Source: Gonatopus flavifemur (lineage: Eukaryota; Arthropoda; Insecta; Hymenoptera; Dryinidae). Taken from it: a stretch of 64,000 nucleotides of DNA. Each line of letters begins with the position of its first letter. Positions within the stretch are counted from its first letter, which is position 1. Of this stretch, positions 1 to 11,123 are shown one piece after another. The stretch covers positions 14,340,001-14,404,000 of the forward strand of contig JAFFJZ010000002.1 of the NCBI GenBank assembly GCA_018340375.1, read 5' to 3'. The translations under genes and the position numbers were made by a program. Under the pieces are notes generated by a model. The model was given only the letters and a program-made list of their open reading frames with translations. It ran no database searches and was not told the origin of the DNA.

Positions 1-776
1 GGTCTCTCATTCAATACACCGGTACATCTAATGTATCGTGCCCTTGAGCGAAAGTTTTACATACTTCATGTTGTACGATTAAAAAGAAAAATCGTTGCTG
101 GTCGATTGACTATTCCAATCGATCTCTCCGTCTCGGCCATGGGACGAAGTCAAATTTTGATTTGTTATTAAATGAACACTATTTGAGATAAAATTAGATT
201 CATTTTTTCGAAGGAGCAAAAATTGTTTACAAGTACGTTCTTTCGCGACGAGGCCTTTTTCACAAGTCAGTAAAATGATGCTAAAAAAATATAGGGGGGC
301 AGAACCCGCGTCTTTTACATTCCACTGGACCTTACACGAACCAATCACAGCAAATTATCAAATCACAACTGATGGCAGCAAAACGTAGTGCATTCACAAA
401 ACGATTAGCATTTACCTATGATATACGAAAACTCTCAACGCGTCAACACTTCATGTACATTTTTTTGACATCCCTCAATGTTCATCATGCGAAGATGTTG
501 AAGCGTAATCGCGTAATTCTTCCCAAAGAAAATAAGATGAAAAAAAGTACTCGAAAATATATAATAATTCATCTGAAAATCTGAGACTTTTTCTTGGTTT
601 TTGATTGAACTAAAAACGGTAAGGTTCAAAAAATGGATTTTCACCCCAAAATATGAAAGATTATGAATCTGCAATGGAAAGTAACAAACACAGTTGGAAT
701 TCTAAATACTGAACAGCCAAATTTTATGATGTGCTTCATAAGAACTAATGTTCCACGTTTGAAATCTCAATCGTAT
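1..776. other. Unassigned AT-rich DNA
   Basis: I see no gene or bounded repeat here. Open frames are short and overlap on both strands, as expected by chance in AT-rich DNA. The next element begins at the right edge, after the dinucleotide AT. Confidence 0.5.
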
Positions 777-928
777 CCCAAACAGCACCGAAAGTTCTCA
801 ATACGTTTCAAGAACGTGTCCAAAGTCCCACAGATGTTGGTTTCCAAAAGCACATTTTCCAAACGTCTTAGGAACATTCATTCAATGTGTTGGGGAGCAC
901 GTTTTGGGGACATTGTTTACACATGCTA

Positions 929-1641
929 CACGGAGAGAAAAGAATAGTTATATTCTCAATGTAGCATGGGAATGATTACTATGTTACATGGTGACGAAAA
1001 TTTTTAGATGGTGCGAGTCACTTGACATAGTGATGCTCCCGATTTTATGTGGCAACATTAGCCCTGTTAACATAGTGATGATTACCATGTTACATTGGAG
1101 ACAGTACTATGCAACTAAACATGAATCCAATGCTATCAAGTAATATTGACCATGATTTTTCCATTGATTATAACCTAAATTAAACTATTGACATGTGAAT
1201 ACACACAAGGCTTTTCAGTGAATGGGGTTATAAATAAATAAATTAGGTCATGAAATGGTTAATAGGAAGAAAAGGGAGCACACAGTCAGAAACAAATTAT
1301 ATCAGTCCTCTAAATAATAACTGTGTTTTTACTTGATTATTAATAGTGGGCTGACTACCGTATTAATACGTATAATATATGTATGTCTATACACGTCGTG
1401 TCGATATTGCCCACAGCGTGCATATTTTTATTAACCGGAATGACAGCTATTGTAACATGGTAATCAGTACCATTTTACATTGCTTTGAGTTCTATTTGTC
1501 TGATTTCTATGTAGTATGGTAATCATTCCCAGAAAAATGGCGAAGGATTCTATTCTCACATGGTGACATTTACGATTTTCAATAAAATAAGAACGAATAC
1601 TATGTTAGCATGGTAAATATTACCATACATTTCTCTCCGTG
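929..1641. mobile_element. MITE with CACGGAGAGAAA ends and TA duplication
   Basis: The terminal inverted repeats are CACGGAGAGAAA and TTTCTCTCCGTG, flanked by TA on each side. The related uninterrupted element near 49.08 kb has the continuous target (ATGCTATGGTAC), so insertion at TA is seen directly. The interior repeats ATGGTAATCATT-like words in both orientations. A Tc1/mariner-type non-autonomous element is the natural class, inferred from the TA site. Confidence 0.8.
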
Positions 1642-1929
1642 TATGGTACGTTTTCAGAACGTTTTCGAGACGTTATATAAAAACCAAATATTTTATCTCT
1701 AACCTATACAAATGTATATTTATAATGTTACTAGGGAAAAAAGTACCAAACAACCATAAAAATATGGTTTGTATTGAATATTTGGAAAGATTCCATTCCA
1801 GCAGTTCAGAACTATTGGCAGAATGTAAGTTATCAAGAATTAAGTCAATATATTAAGATTCACATGACCTCAAAATTGACGCGAAACAAAATCTCACTAT
1901 CTACGATGTATTAAAGAGATGCAAATGTA

Positions 1930-2761
1930 GGGTAAAACAGGGAGAGATGACACACATTTCAAATTTTCCTCATAAAAAAGAAAAATTAGGTTTTGAAGGA
2001 TGTTTGAAAGCTTTGGTATATAGATTGATCCTTTCTTTTCATAACTACATGGATGATGTATGATTTTTTCAATTTCATTTGAGTTCCCATAATTTATAAA
2101 AATATTCTATTTCGAGGGAGAGATGACACAGATACTGGGGGTAAGATGAGCATATGGAATGTGAGAAACAGACTTGCATGAATGAAGCAGCTTTTTCATT
2201 TTTCATTTTATTTCTACATACTTTTGCGAAGTACATTTCGAAACACTCCAATGTGAAGCGTTTCAAAAAAAAGTGTTTTTTGAATATTTTTATTCATGAG
2301 AACTGTATATCATTGTTATAAATATGAAAATCAATATGTGTTGATGTGCTTGAATGCAAATTTATGAAAAAAGAAAAAGAGAACACGTGTCATCATTCCC
2401 AAACGACAGGACATATGACACACCTTCTTATCTGCTCCATGAAGATGAAACAGGACGCTCCTACACATACATAATCTTTTCTCATATGATTACTTGTCTA
2501 CATTGCGAATTTGGAAGAATTTGCACACTCACAGTTTTCCTTAATGAGCAATATTTGAAGTTTATGAAAATATTCACACACGTACCTAGTTATGTTGACA
2601 GGAAAAACAAATAGTATTTCGTGCTGCAACAACGTTGTGATAAGATACAATACGCAATAAACCGTCATCTGATCCCAGCTACTGATCACATGATGCGTAA
2701 CAGCTTAGTGCACATTTTTATTGCAATTCAGCAACATGTGTCATCTCACCCTGGTTTACCT
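1930..2761. mobile_element. MITE with GGTAAAMCAGGG ends and TA duplication
   Basis: The left end GGGTAAAACAGGGAGAGATG is matched, with a few changes, by the reverse complement of the right end (AGGTAAACCAGGGTGAGATG). Both sides carry TA. The copy at 49.35 kb shows the empty site (GAATGTAATTTG). The word GAGATGACAC recurs inside near 2.12 kb. There is no transposase frame; the small open frames within it are unremarkable. Confidence 0.75.
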
Positions 2762-3045
2762 TAATTTATCAAATCTATCGATACAGGCTTCACCGCAGTT
2801 CATTTGCATCTCCTCGAAATGGAGAATATTACAAGATTTGGCACAAGTTTGATACTTAACAAATTCTCATTTAACATGTTTCATAAACGTTCCATGGAAA
2901 TCTAAATAAGACTATACCGAACATTCGTACGTCCCTGGAATGTCTATGCAACATTTGTAAAACGTCCTGGAACATTTTTTGAACGTTCTTTTTGTGACCA
3001 AGTACGTTTTCCGAACGTCCGAAGAACGTCTCAGTGCTGTCTGGG

Positions 3046-3569
3046 ATCTGTTACTTTTTGTACAATATACATAACTTTTTCCCATTTCCATACTGTGAAA
3101 AATAATTGGAATTTTCCTGTACACGACCACCGAATGAATCCAATCACCAGATGATAAATCGATTCCCGAAAAATGGATATGAAATTTCCCATAAATTCAA
3201 CTGAAAATTCCAAATTTTCCACCCTCATTTTAGAGGAAATTTCCGGACAAGTGCGGAAAATTCCTCATATATGTATATGTTTATTACTTCACATAAATTT
3301 ATAGGAATTCTCATAGGAATATTTTCCCATAGGAACTTCCTACAGTGCATGTAGAAATCCATTTGATAAACCTCGTTGTTCCTGGTTCATTGAAAAACTG
3401 AGAAAGAAAATGAGAATGTACAGAGTTTTCAAGACAGAAAAATCTATTCTGTGACGTTTCTTCAAGTCCTGCGCGTTGATAATTTCAATTATCCCCAATT
3501 AATGGATCAATCAGTCCCCAATAATGCCTCTAGTTCGTCGGATTTCAATCCAGTGATATGCACTCTGAG
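3046..3569. other. AT-rich spacer with degenerate GGAATTTTCC-like words
   Basis: Words of the GGAAATTTCC/GGAAAATTCC type recur between about 3.11 and 3.33 kb in both orientations, suggesting an old foldback element whose ends I cannot place. Nothing coding is visible. Confidence 0.3.
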
Positions 3570-3577
3570 ATGAGAAG

Positions 3578-3980
3578 CAGGGGGCTTCAACTCTATAGGA
3601 TCACCTCAAATCACATTTTAATTCATGACAAGTTCCCTAGCATGATGGGGCTTCGATCGTATTGAATCGAGGTAACCTCAAAATTATGCCGATCAATTTT
3701 AATTTTGAAACATCAACAGTATTTCAACAAAAAAGTGTGAACAACAATTCTAAAAACAAATTAGATTTGTTAATATATAATTTGGCTTTAGAATTTTCTG
3801 ATTTTTGCACTTTATTGTTGAAATACCATTGATGTTTCAAAATCAGAATAATTTTGAGGTTACCCTGCTACACGAGGTCGCCATATTGATTTTTAGTTCA
3901 CATCAAAGAACCCGTTTAAGAGGGCGCAAAAATCAGTCCAAATTTATTTTACTTTTATAACGTTGAGTTACACCCCCCTG
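3578..3980. mobile_element. hAT-type MITE with exact 8-bp duplication
   Basis: The ends are CAGGGGGCTTCAACTC and the reverse complement of CAGGGGGGTGTAACTC. The 8-bp word ATGAGAAG sits immediately on both sides, an exact target duplication of the length typical of hAT elements. Inside, 3671-3864 is a second strong inverted repeat (GGTAACCTCAAAATTAT and its complement), possibly a nested foldback. It is non-coding. Confidence 0.75.
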
Positions 3981-4272
3981 ATGAGAAGTGACGAAATCTG
4001 CGCTCGCACCCCTTGATATATACTGCCAGAAATAATCTTGCTTGCCATGCTGGCTGCATCGATGTGCGATGCCTATCGCTTCTGTACGGAACTAAAATTT
4101 TAGGGCGGACCCGCGCGTGATTGTTATCTTCATCTTTTCTTCTTTCTTATTTTGGTAATACGCACCCTAAGTAGGGATTCGCGTTGCGACCGTCGGATGT
4201 CGCTGCTTATATGTTTATCCACGATCTGTCAATTTTGACAGGTTTACGTCGCAATTCTGCAGATCTTATTCG

Positions 4273-5210
4273 CCCACATAGCACACCATGTCTCAGTAAT
4301 ATTCTTAGAATATCACAAATATTTCACTCGAAACATTCTATGTTGAATATTTTCATAAGATTCCATAGATATTGCGAATAGAATATGTCATTACAAAAAT
4401 TCTGAGAATCTTGCAATTGAAATATTGCACATATGATATTGTGTAATGTTCTGGGAATCTTTAATGAGGGATATTTCATGTATGTGGTGAGTGAAATATT
4501 CTGAGAATATTTCAATAGCAATATTTTATATGGCAGTAAGAATTTTTATTCATCAGACCCAGTACTTGCTTGTTAGTAAAATTTACAAGTTATGGGCGAA
4601 AGAAACCTCTCTCCCACGACCTATTTCAATTTCAGAGGATTCCGAATTCATTGATCTATATCCCAAGGAAACGAATTTATCAAGAACACATTATCATAAT
4701 GACGGAGAGTGGCATTTTGAGAGCATTGAAATCATCTCAGTGATAAGCTGAGGTCAAAGAGGCTTTGTCTATTATTCAGAGAATTGGGGTTCGACCCTCA
4801 CTGAGAGAACTTGCCTAATAATCGACTTTCAATGTGTATTTCTTCCACAAAGCCATTCAAATCATATTTTATACAACATTTGTAGAGGAATTCACTCTGG
4901 AAAAGATTTTGTGTGCTCCAAAAGCAGTATTTTATACTATTGTTACTGCACGTCATTAGGAGATGTTTTCTTGGATAAAATATCCCTGAGATGATTTTAG
5001 CAATGTTTCAGAATGTCTCCTGAATGTCTCTAGAAGGTTATGACAAATCATCTCAGTGATATTGCAGAATGTCTCCAGAATGTCACAAAGATGGCGACAT
5101 AAGACATTCTGGAGACATTCTGACAATATTCTTGAAATGTTCGCCAGAATATTGCATATTTCAAATATAATATTCTGGCAATGTCAGTGAGATATTTTGT
5201 GCTATGTGGG
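4273..5210. mobile_element. Foldback MITE, CCCACATAGCAC family
   Basis: The ends CCCACATAGCACA and TGTGCTATGTGGG are perfect inverted repeats. The interior is an array of AGAATATTCT-like words and GACATTCTGGAGA words in both orientations. The flanks are CG on the left and TC on the right, so the 2-bp duplication seen for other CCC-ended families is not visible. A tRNA-like cassette lies inside. There is no coding capacity. Confidence 0.7.
4722..4808 (+). repeat. tRNA-like (SINE-type) cassette, degenerate
   Basis: TCATCTCAGTGATAAG resembles a pol III A box (TAGCTCAGTGGTAAG), and GGTTCGACCCT about 55 bases on resembles a B box. The acceptor arms do not pair, so this is not a working tRNA. It is more likely a tRNA pseudogene or the head of an old SINE. 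Confidence 0.4.
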
Positions 5211-5254
5211 TCGATCTCTCACCTTCATAAGATCTTTGATTCTATTGATTCCTT

Positions 5255-5465
5255 CACTGAGAAAAGTGAACTATAACCATTACCATGCGAAAATGGTAGT
5301 TGAACGACAGAATCTCTAAGTTGATGATGGCAACTACGTTGATTGGTATCCATCTTCATGTAAATGGTAACCATTCCCTTGTGCATGAACATTGCTGGGA
5401 TTCTCCATAGTGTCCCCTAATTACTATTTGTACATGGTAATCATTACATTCCACTTCTCTCGGTG
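5255..5465. mobile_element. MITE with CACTGAGAAAAG ends, related to the 929-1641 element
   Basis: CACTGAGAAAAGTG and CACTTCTCTCGGTG are inverted repeats. The interior carries the ATGGTAATCATT/AATGGTTACCAT words that fill the element at 929-1641. No TA duplication is visible, so the ends may have drifted. Confidence 0.55.
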
Positions 5466-5470
5466 TTAGG

Positions 5471-5962
5471 CACGGGGAAAAATGAAGATCGAGAATGTAT
5501 TGTCATTTTCAATAGAAAATTTGAGAATATTTCACTGTTAGAAAAATCTGACTTAAACCTAACAATGTTCTTTTTCTAACAGTGTTCTTATATTTGTAAT
5601 AAAGTTGAAACAGTTCACATTTTTGTTGAATTTCACTTGAAGAAGGGGAAGAATTATTAATTCTGGGAAAACAATAGAGAGAAGTATGAATTTTCCGAAA
5701 CTCGCGCATGAATTTTTACGAAGTAAGTAACAAAATTTCTGAATTTTATTATTTACTTTGCAAAAACTCATGCCCTTCTCTTAGAAAGTTGATATGTTGT
5801 TTCATTGTTTCTGAGGTATTGATAATTTCTCGTGTTTTTTTTTTTCAAGTGAAATTCAATGAACTGAAATGTGAACCTTTTTATCTTCTTTACAAATTCA
5901 AGAAATATTCTCAAATTTTCTATCACAGATTACTATATTTTCGATTTGCATTTTTCTTCGTG
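5471..5962. mobile_element. Foldback MITE, CACGGGGAAAAATG family, copy 1
   Basis: The left end CACGGGGAAAAATGAAGATC is matched by the complement of the right end TTGCATTTTTCTTCGTG. The inner arms contain TCGCGCATGAATTTTTACGA and a complementary run. The same arrangement recurs at 14920-15305 inside the hAT element, which makes this a dispersed family. It is non-coding. Confidence 0.65.
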
Positions 5963-5963
5963 A

Positions 5964-6241
5964 GTACTCTCTAAAATCCTTGGAGTGAGATTCCACTCTT
6001 TAGCCAGCCAGAAGTGAGCCTGTCGAATTTTCGAGTTAAATTTCCACTCTTTTAGAGTGATATTCTGAGGTTTGAGGTTAGAAATGCACAACCACTTCGA
6101 CGCCAAAGTGAATTTTTCACTCTAAAAGAGTGAGAGGTCACTCGAAACGAGTGAAAATTCCACTCGAAGCGGACAGGCTCACTTCTGACACTCAGTGGAG
6201 TGAAACGTGCGATTTTTCAATCTTCCAGATTTAGAGAGTAC
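5964..6241. mobile_element. Foldback MITE with GTACTCTCTAAA ends
   Basis: GTACTCTCTAAAATC on the left pairs with GATTTAGAGAGTAC on the right. Inside, GTGAGCCTGTC pairs with GACAGGCTCAC, and CACTCTTTTAGAGTG words repeat. It begins within two bases of the end of the preceding foldback element. Confidence 0.65.
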
Positions 6242-8051
6242 AGTACAATCACATGTACAGTTCGGGACGAACACAATTGCGATGTTGAATAACATTTTTG
6301 ATTCCCAGGAAGATTTTGTAAAAATAAAATATCGATTCGCAGTCTGCGAACTGTAATTCACGATATATTGATTACGATTCTTTTGGATTCATCGGGCTGT
6401 GAGCGCAATTGATGGTACGCCTCTTCTCTACGCGGTAAATGCACTATTGGGATTTTAAAGGGTAATTTACGGATCTTTATCAGAATTGTTGAACCATCTG
6501 TGACCCACTGAAATGCCAGCAATCAGTGCTCGCAGGATTTTATTAAACGGTAATTTTTGTAGATTTCGATACATCAGTTAAATTACATTTCTAATATCTA
6601 TATTTCATCCATTCCTTTGATAAGTGAAATTCAAAACACTCAGCAGATAATGAACATCGGAATGATAAACAGTATCTCTTATGATAAATTTTCAAAGCGA
6701 TTCAGTAAACTTTGAAACTCACGATGAATAGCACTGAAAACTCGAACGATGTGTATTTACTACAAATACCATCACCCCCGCGTACAGTAATCCATAAATT
6801 CCCTAATCAGAATCCAAACGTTTTCCCTCGCGCATCTCAAGTTTCTCAATTACGACACCGAGGCAGTTTTTTAAAAATCGTGTATGCGCAATTTCGAACT
6901 GTATACTTTTCGAATATTTTATGCAAATAAATTCCATCAGCAGTCGTTCGACCAACGATTCCCGAAGAACTTTTCCATGGATTTAATTTCCTCTAGATTA
7001 CTTATGAATATTATAATGCGTTGTAAAAGCAATCACGAAACGCGTCACGTCTTGGGAAACATATTGTGAGATTCGATACTCGGAACATATAGACTGTTCA
7101 TCTTGAGAAAATATGGACTCGAAATCATAAAAGAAACAAAGAGACGTCTTGATTCTTGCTTTCTAGTTTTGTCAACCTCTTTCCACGTCCTTACGTCCAG
7201 CGAATCACCAATGAACCTTCGACCCGGCCCATCACCATCCATTGTGAAACTTTCCATAGCTGTAGTCTACGTTTTCTTTTTCCAACCAAAGCGCTCATCT
7301 CCCTCAGCTTCAACGTCTCAGGAGCAATTTTTTCTCTTTTCGCTTTTCCTTCTTTTTCTCGTTCGTTTCTCGTCGTCCGCGTTTTTGGTACGCAACATTC
7401 AGGACAATAGCACCATGAAGCGGAAGAATGAATCGTCACGGTGAACATGCGACCTCGCATTTTTATAAATCTCATAAAAGAACGTTCCACCTTTTCTTTT
7501 TCTTCTTTCCTGTTCCTCGCGCATCTCTTTAAGTAAGTTGATCGAGGTATGTTGCGAAGACCAAGATCTACAGCGATGTTGATTCTTACCATATTATTTC
7601 CGCATTATTGGAGAAATTCTATTTTGAATGAAAATGTTTCACTCGAGGATGTGCATAGAATAGTTTCGTGCTTCGTCATTTTTGTTGTTGAATTATAATT
7701 AAAGCAACTTTTTCCCAAGTTTCTGTTCGAAAACTTTTGCCACAATTTCCATGTTTCGGAAGTTAACGACTATTCGTTTGTTATCGTTTTTAGACTCTCG
7801 TACTCTCGCGTGATAAATTCGGAAACTACGGAACGGAGAGTTCATTGAATGCTTGTTATTGTGAATTAAAAAACTTTGGAGAGGAAAATATAATTGTTGG
7901 TTGGATATTGAACTTGAATTTAAGATTGACCCTGCTTCTCGATAATTTAATGAAATTATAGACAGTTCTAGGAGGCTGGAATCATCTCTTAATCTAAGTA
8001 TTTTATGAAATTCATTGGAATAGCTGCTCAAAGAGATTTGTAGTGTATGAT
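6242..8051. other. Unassigned; GC-richer stretch with overlapping open frames at 7.1-7.6 kb
   Basis: No bounded repeat is seen. Between about 7100 and 7590 the DNA is richer in C and T on the plus strand. Open frames of 113 codons (plus, 7103-7444) and 133 codons (minus, 7191-7592) overlap there, so at most one could be real. Neither peptide is recognisable and neither has clear splice or promoter context. Confidence 0.35.
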
Positions 8052-8523
8052 ACGCTGAGAGAAATGTATCATTAAAAATTACTGATTTTTGTCAGTAAGC
8101 GAGGGATATACTTGACATGTGATTACAAACTGATGGGAAATACCAGTAATTTTTCCTAGCGTTATAATAACCGAGAAAAAAAACTTTTATCGTTACCAGC
8201 GTCGAACATGATTGTTTGTGATCACGATCTTTGCTTCTTTCCCCGAAGCCACGGAACATTCTTGAAAATTTTATGGTTTCCAATTTATATCAATCTCACC
8301 AATTGAGAGTTCTTGTTTTCTACATTGGGTCATAAGAAATTACTGTTTTTCAACATGAATTCCCACTGGTTTTAATTTTCAAACTTCGTAGTATGAGAAA
8401 TTACTGTTTTGTCTCATTGATTCCTGATCTCATGCCAAGTATAATATATCAAACTGTATGTCAAGTATATCCCCCGTCTAATGGGAAAACCAGTCATCTT
8501 TAATGAAGAATTTCTTTCAGTGT
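8052..8523. mobile_element. Probable foldback MITE with ACRCTGARAGAAA ends
   Basis: ACGCTGAGAGAAA on the left and TTCTTTCAGTGT on the right are imperfect inverted repeats, followed inward by ATCATTAAA/TTTAATGAA. AGAAATTACTGTTTT occurs twice inside. No clear target duplication. Confidence 0.45.
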
Positions 8524-8928
8524 AGTAATACAACCCCCGCTTGACTCTCTTCAAAGGCATACGAGAAACGCGGAATGAAATTATAAAGAAATCTAATATC
8601 TCTTGGTACCACATTTCTTTATTGAATTTTCGAGGACATCAAGGAAAAAGCAGAAATCATTATGAACGCTGATGATATGAAAGTGATTAACATACATTCT
8701 TTTATGATGTTCAGCATGTTGCGATGGGAGTGAAAATCTCTTGCCGTATCACCAGCATTGAATCCCAATGATTTATTATTAGCATGGCATGTTTTAAGAT
8801 ACGTATTTTCATCAAAAAAACGTGAGAGAATTGATAAATCTTGATTTATAATGAGCCGGTTCAAATAGATTATTGTTATATAAAGTGTCAGACAAATTCG
8901 GTTTCCCGTACAGCATGGCCCTGGTGGA

Positions 8929-9165
8929 GAAAACCTCTCTGAAAATCTCTGAAAATTTCTCTGAATTTCACTGCAAATTCTGAGAACCCCTGAAAAAATC
9001 TGAACAAACCTGAAAACTCTTGCTTGTTGGACACATTTTTTCACTGTATATTTCTCTGAATACCTCTGAAAAACTCTGATCCTGTCTGAGAAACACCTCT
9101 GAAAAACTTTGCACCGAAAACCTCTGCTATTTTCAGAATTTTTTAGAGAATTTTCCCCACCAGGG
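8929..9165. mobile_element. MITE, CCCTGGT family, copy 1 (GG duplication)
   Basis: CCCTGGTGGAGAAAA and TTTTCCCCACCAGGG are terminal inverted repeats, flanked by GG on both sides. The interior is an array of CTCTGAAAA words. Its low stop density creates a long but spurious reading frame on the minus strand. Other copies lie at 43113-43953 (related ends), 48506-50419 and 61560-62028. Confidence 0.75.
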
Positions 9166-9223
9166 GGATGGCGGAAGATTGTGGTTTTCACCTGCCTGAT
9201 ATATGCAAAAATATTCCCAAGTA

Positions 9224-9437
9224 CACGGAAGGAAAGAAGTTATCAATACTTGAATAACATTTGTCAACATTTGGGAAAATGATTGTCACTTTGGGGAAAA
9301 AGAGCATCGCTGAGTGAATGTTTGCAGTGGAGTTCCAAGAATTCGTAGTGAAAATACCAAATGTTGATAGTTTTATTGTCAATTTCCACAGTGAATTTAT
9401 CAACTTGTGGTGAATTCACTGCGAATATTCTTCCGTG
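9224..9437. mobile_element. Foldback MITE with CACGGAAGG ends
   Basis: CACGGAAGG pairs with CTTCCGTG. Inside, ACTATCAACATTTGG and CAACATTTGGGAAAA-like words occur in opposite orientations, as do TTATCAA/TTGATAA words. The left side is preceded by TA; the right duplication is not clean. Confidence 0.5.
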
Positions 9438-9640
9438 ATACTCTTTTTCCCTGAATTGTCAGTCATTCTTCTAAATATCAATAACCTCTGTCTTTCCGTG
9501 TAGCAAAAATGTGAGACGAAGCCACATGTTCTTTATAGATCCATCTTATTCTCGATAAAAATTTGATATTACATTCAATCGCCATTCCAATGACCAGTGA
9601 CGCCTTCGATTATTTCAAGGTTAAGGGGAACCACATTATA

Positions 9641-9875
9641 AAAAAATTCCTTCTGAAAATTCAGAAAATGTGATTGTTATATTTGACAACCACTTATTTC
9701 TGAATTTTCAGATAAATTGTTCTGATTTTGAAAAAATTTCAAATAAACTTTGGAAAGTGTTCTGAAACTTCAATTGATTTTCTTAAGTTTTAACAAAATT
9801 TTCCTGAAAATTCAGAAAAGAGTGGCTGTGAAAAATTAGTCACATTTTCTAAATTTTCAGAAGGAATTTTTTTTT
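9641..9875. mobile_element. Foldback element with AATTCCTTCTGAAAATTCAG arms
   Basis: The left arm reads AATTCCTTCTGAAAATTCAG and the right arm is its near-complement (AAATTTTCAGAAGGAATT). The flanking 8-mers ACATTATA and ACATTGTA differ at one base, so an 8-bp duplication is plausible. It is non-coding. Confidence 0.55.
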
Positions 9876-9883
9876 ACATTGTA

Positions 9884-10913
9884 TCTGTATTTAGTTGGGC
9901 AATTTCCACGTGGAATATCATTTTATTCTTCTGAAAATTCTTCATGATTTGTTTCTCACTAAACAATGAGCATTATTGCATTCCAATGAATTTTCTATCA
10001 TCCACGACGCCCAAAAACAGGAAATAGATTCTGTCTCGTGAACAAAACAAGACATTGGACCAATGTACATGATATGAAATTTCAATATTTCATGTTTTGA
10101 CATCAAATTTGTCATACAAAAGAAAAAAACAATCAGAGAAACGTTGTAGAAACGCTCAAATTACATTTCCTGGAATCAAAAAGGACGCAAGTGCTGGTAT
10201 TTTGTACATATCGCTCCGACTTGAACGTCTTTGTTATAACAGAGTGACGAAGGAATAAAAGTTCTTCTCTTTTCAAAGAGACAAGAAAATTCCTCACATT
10301 ATTATCATAAAGAGACGATTCCGTTCGTTTATAATGGGTTCGAAACAATCCTTTCCGGAAAGAGAATTGAAATGTATTATTGTATTATTGTGGAAAATAT
10401 CTGTAACTTTTCGAATTTAATTCGCCTGGAGTGAGTGTCTCATATCGATACAATACATGTTCGTACAGCATCGAATTCTCAATTGAAAATTTTCTCCTCC
10501 ATCTTCCTCCATTTCTCTGTGGATAATCCTTGATTCCGCTGCTTAGCTGGATTACTCGAGTATTTCGAGAATTATTATATTTTCCACCCAGAAAAATCCC
10601 CGTACATTTCTTCAACATGCATGAAAAGTGTTTACGACAATTCTTAACTCAAAAGACATTTTAATCTTCTTGTAATCGTTTTAAATTCTTTAACAATTCC
10701 ATAAAAGCACAAAATCGCATGATTATTCAATCCTTTTCGCGTCCGTTACAAAATTAACTTTCTTACAGAATATTATTTGGATGGATGAGGATAATCATGT
10801 GTCATAAAACAAACAACAGAAAAGTTTATAAGGAATCGCAAGAGATGGGTATACAATAATAACATGGTAAATCCACAATAATGCATTATTGACAACATAT
10901 CGGGTCGTACCAT
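9884..10913. other. Nothing recognised
   Basis: AT-rich DNA without a bounded repeat or convincing reading frame that I can see. Confidence 0.4.
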
Positions 10914-11123
10914 CCCTAGCAAATGCGATCATACTTTGACCATACTGAAATTATTTGGTATGTTCGTGCATTTTCCTTACTTCAGTTATACTCAAATGAT
11001 ACTGTTATCAAAATCAAAAACTTCATACGCTTTCGGTAATAATTGAGTATGGAAAATTCATGCCCAATTTATACCGAATTTTTACTGCATTGATAACAAA
11101 TGATTCGAAATATTGCGGTATAT

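Larger units (their letters stand above)
777..3045. mobile_element. Foldback MITE, CCCAGACAGC family, copy 1 (split by two insertions)
   Basis: The ends are CCCAAACAGCACCG on the left and the reverse complement of CCCAGACAGCACTGAG on the right, flanked on both sides by the dinucleotide AT. The interior is rich in AACGT/ACGTT words. Two unrelated elements (929-1641 and 1930-2761) interrupt it. Removing both, with one copy of each TA duplication, leaves about 720 bp, which matches the uninterrupted copy at 48930-49648 (719 bp). The two copies can be followed side by side across most of their length. There is no coding capacity. The superfamily is not established. Confidence 0.8.

Noticed and set aside
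7103..7592. Gene in the GC-richer patch
   Set aside because: Open frames occur on both strands over the same bases, as expected from composition, and neither peptide is recognisable.
8619..9191. 190-codon open frame on the minus strand
   Set aside because: It runs through the CCCTGGT-family MITE, whose CTCTGAAAA word array has few stops in that frame. The protein changes character at the element boundary.
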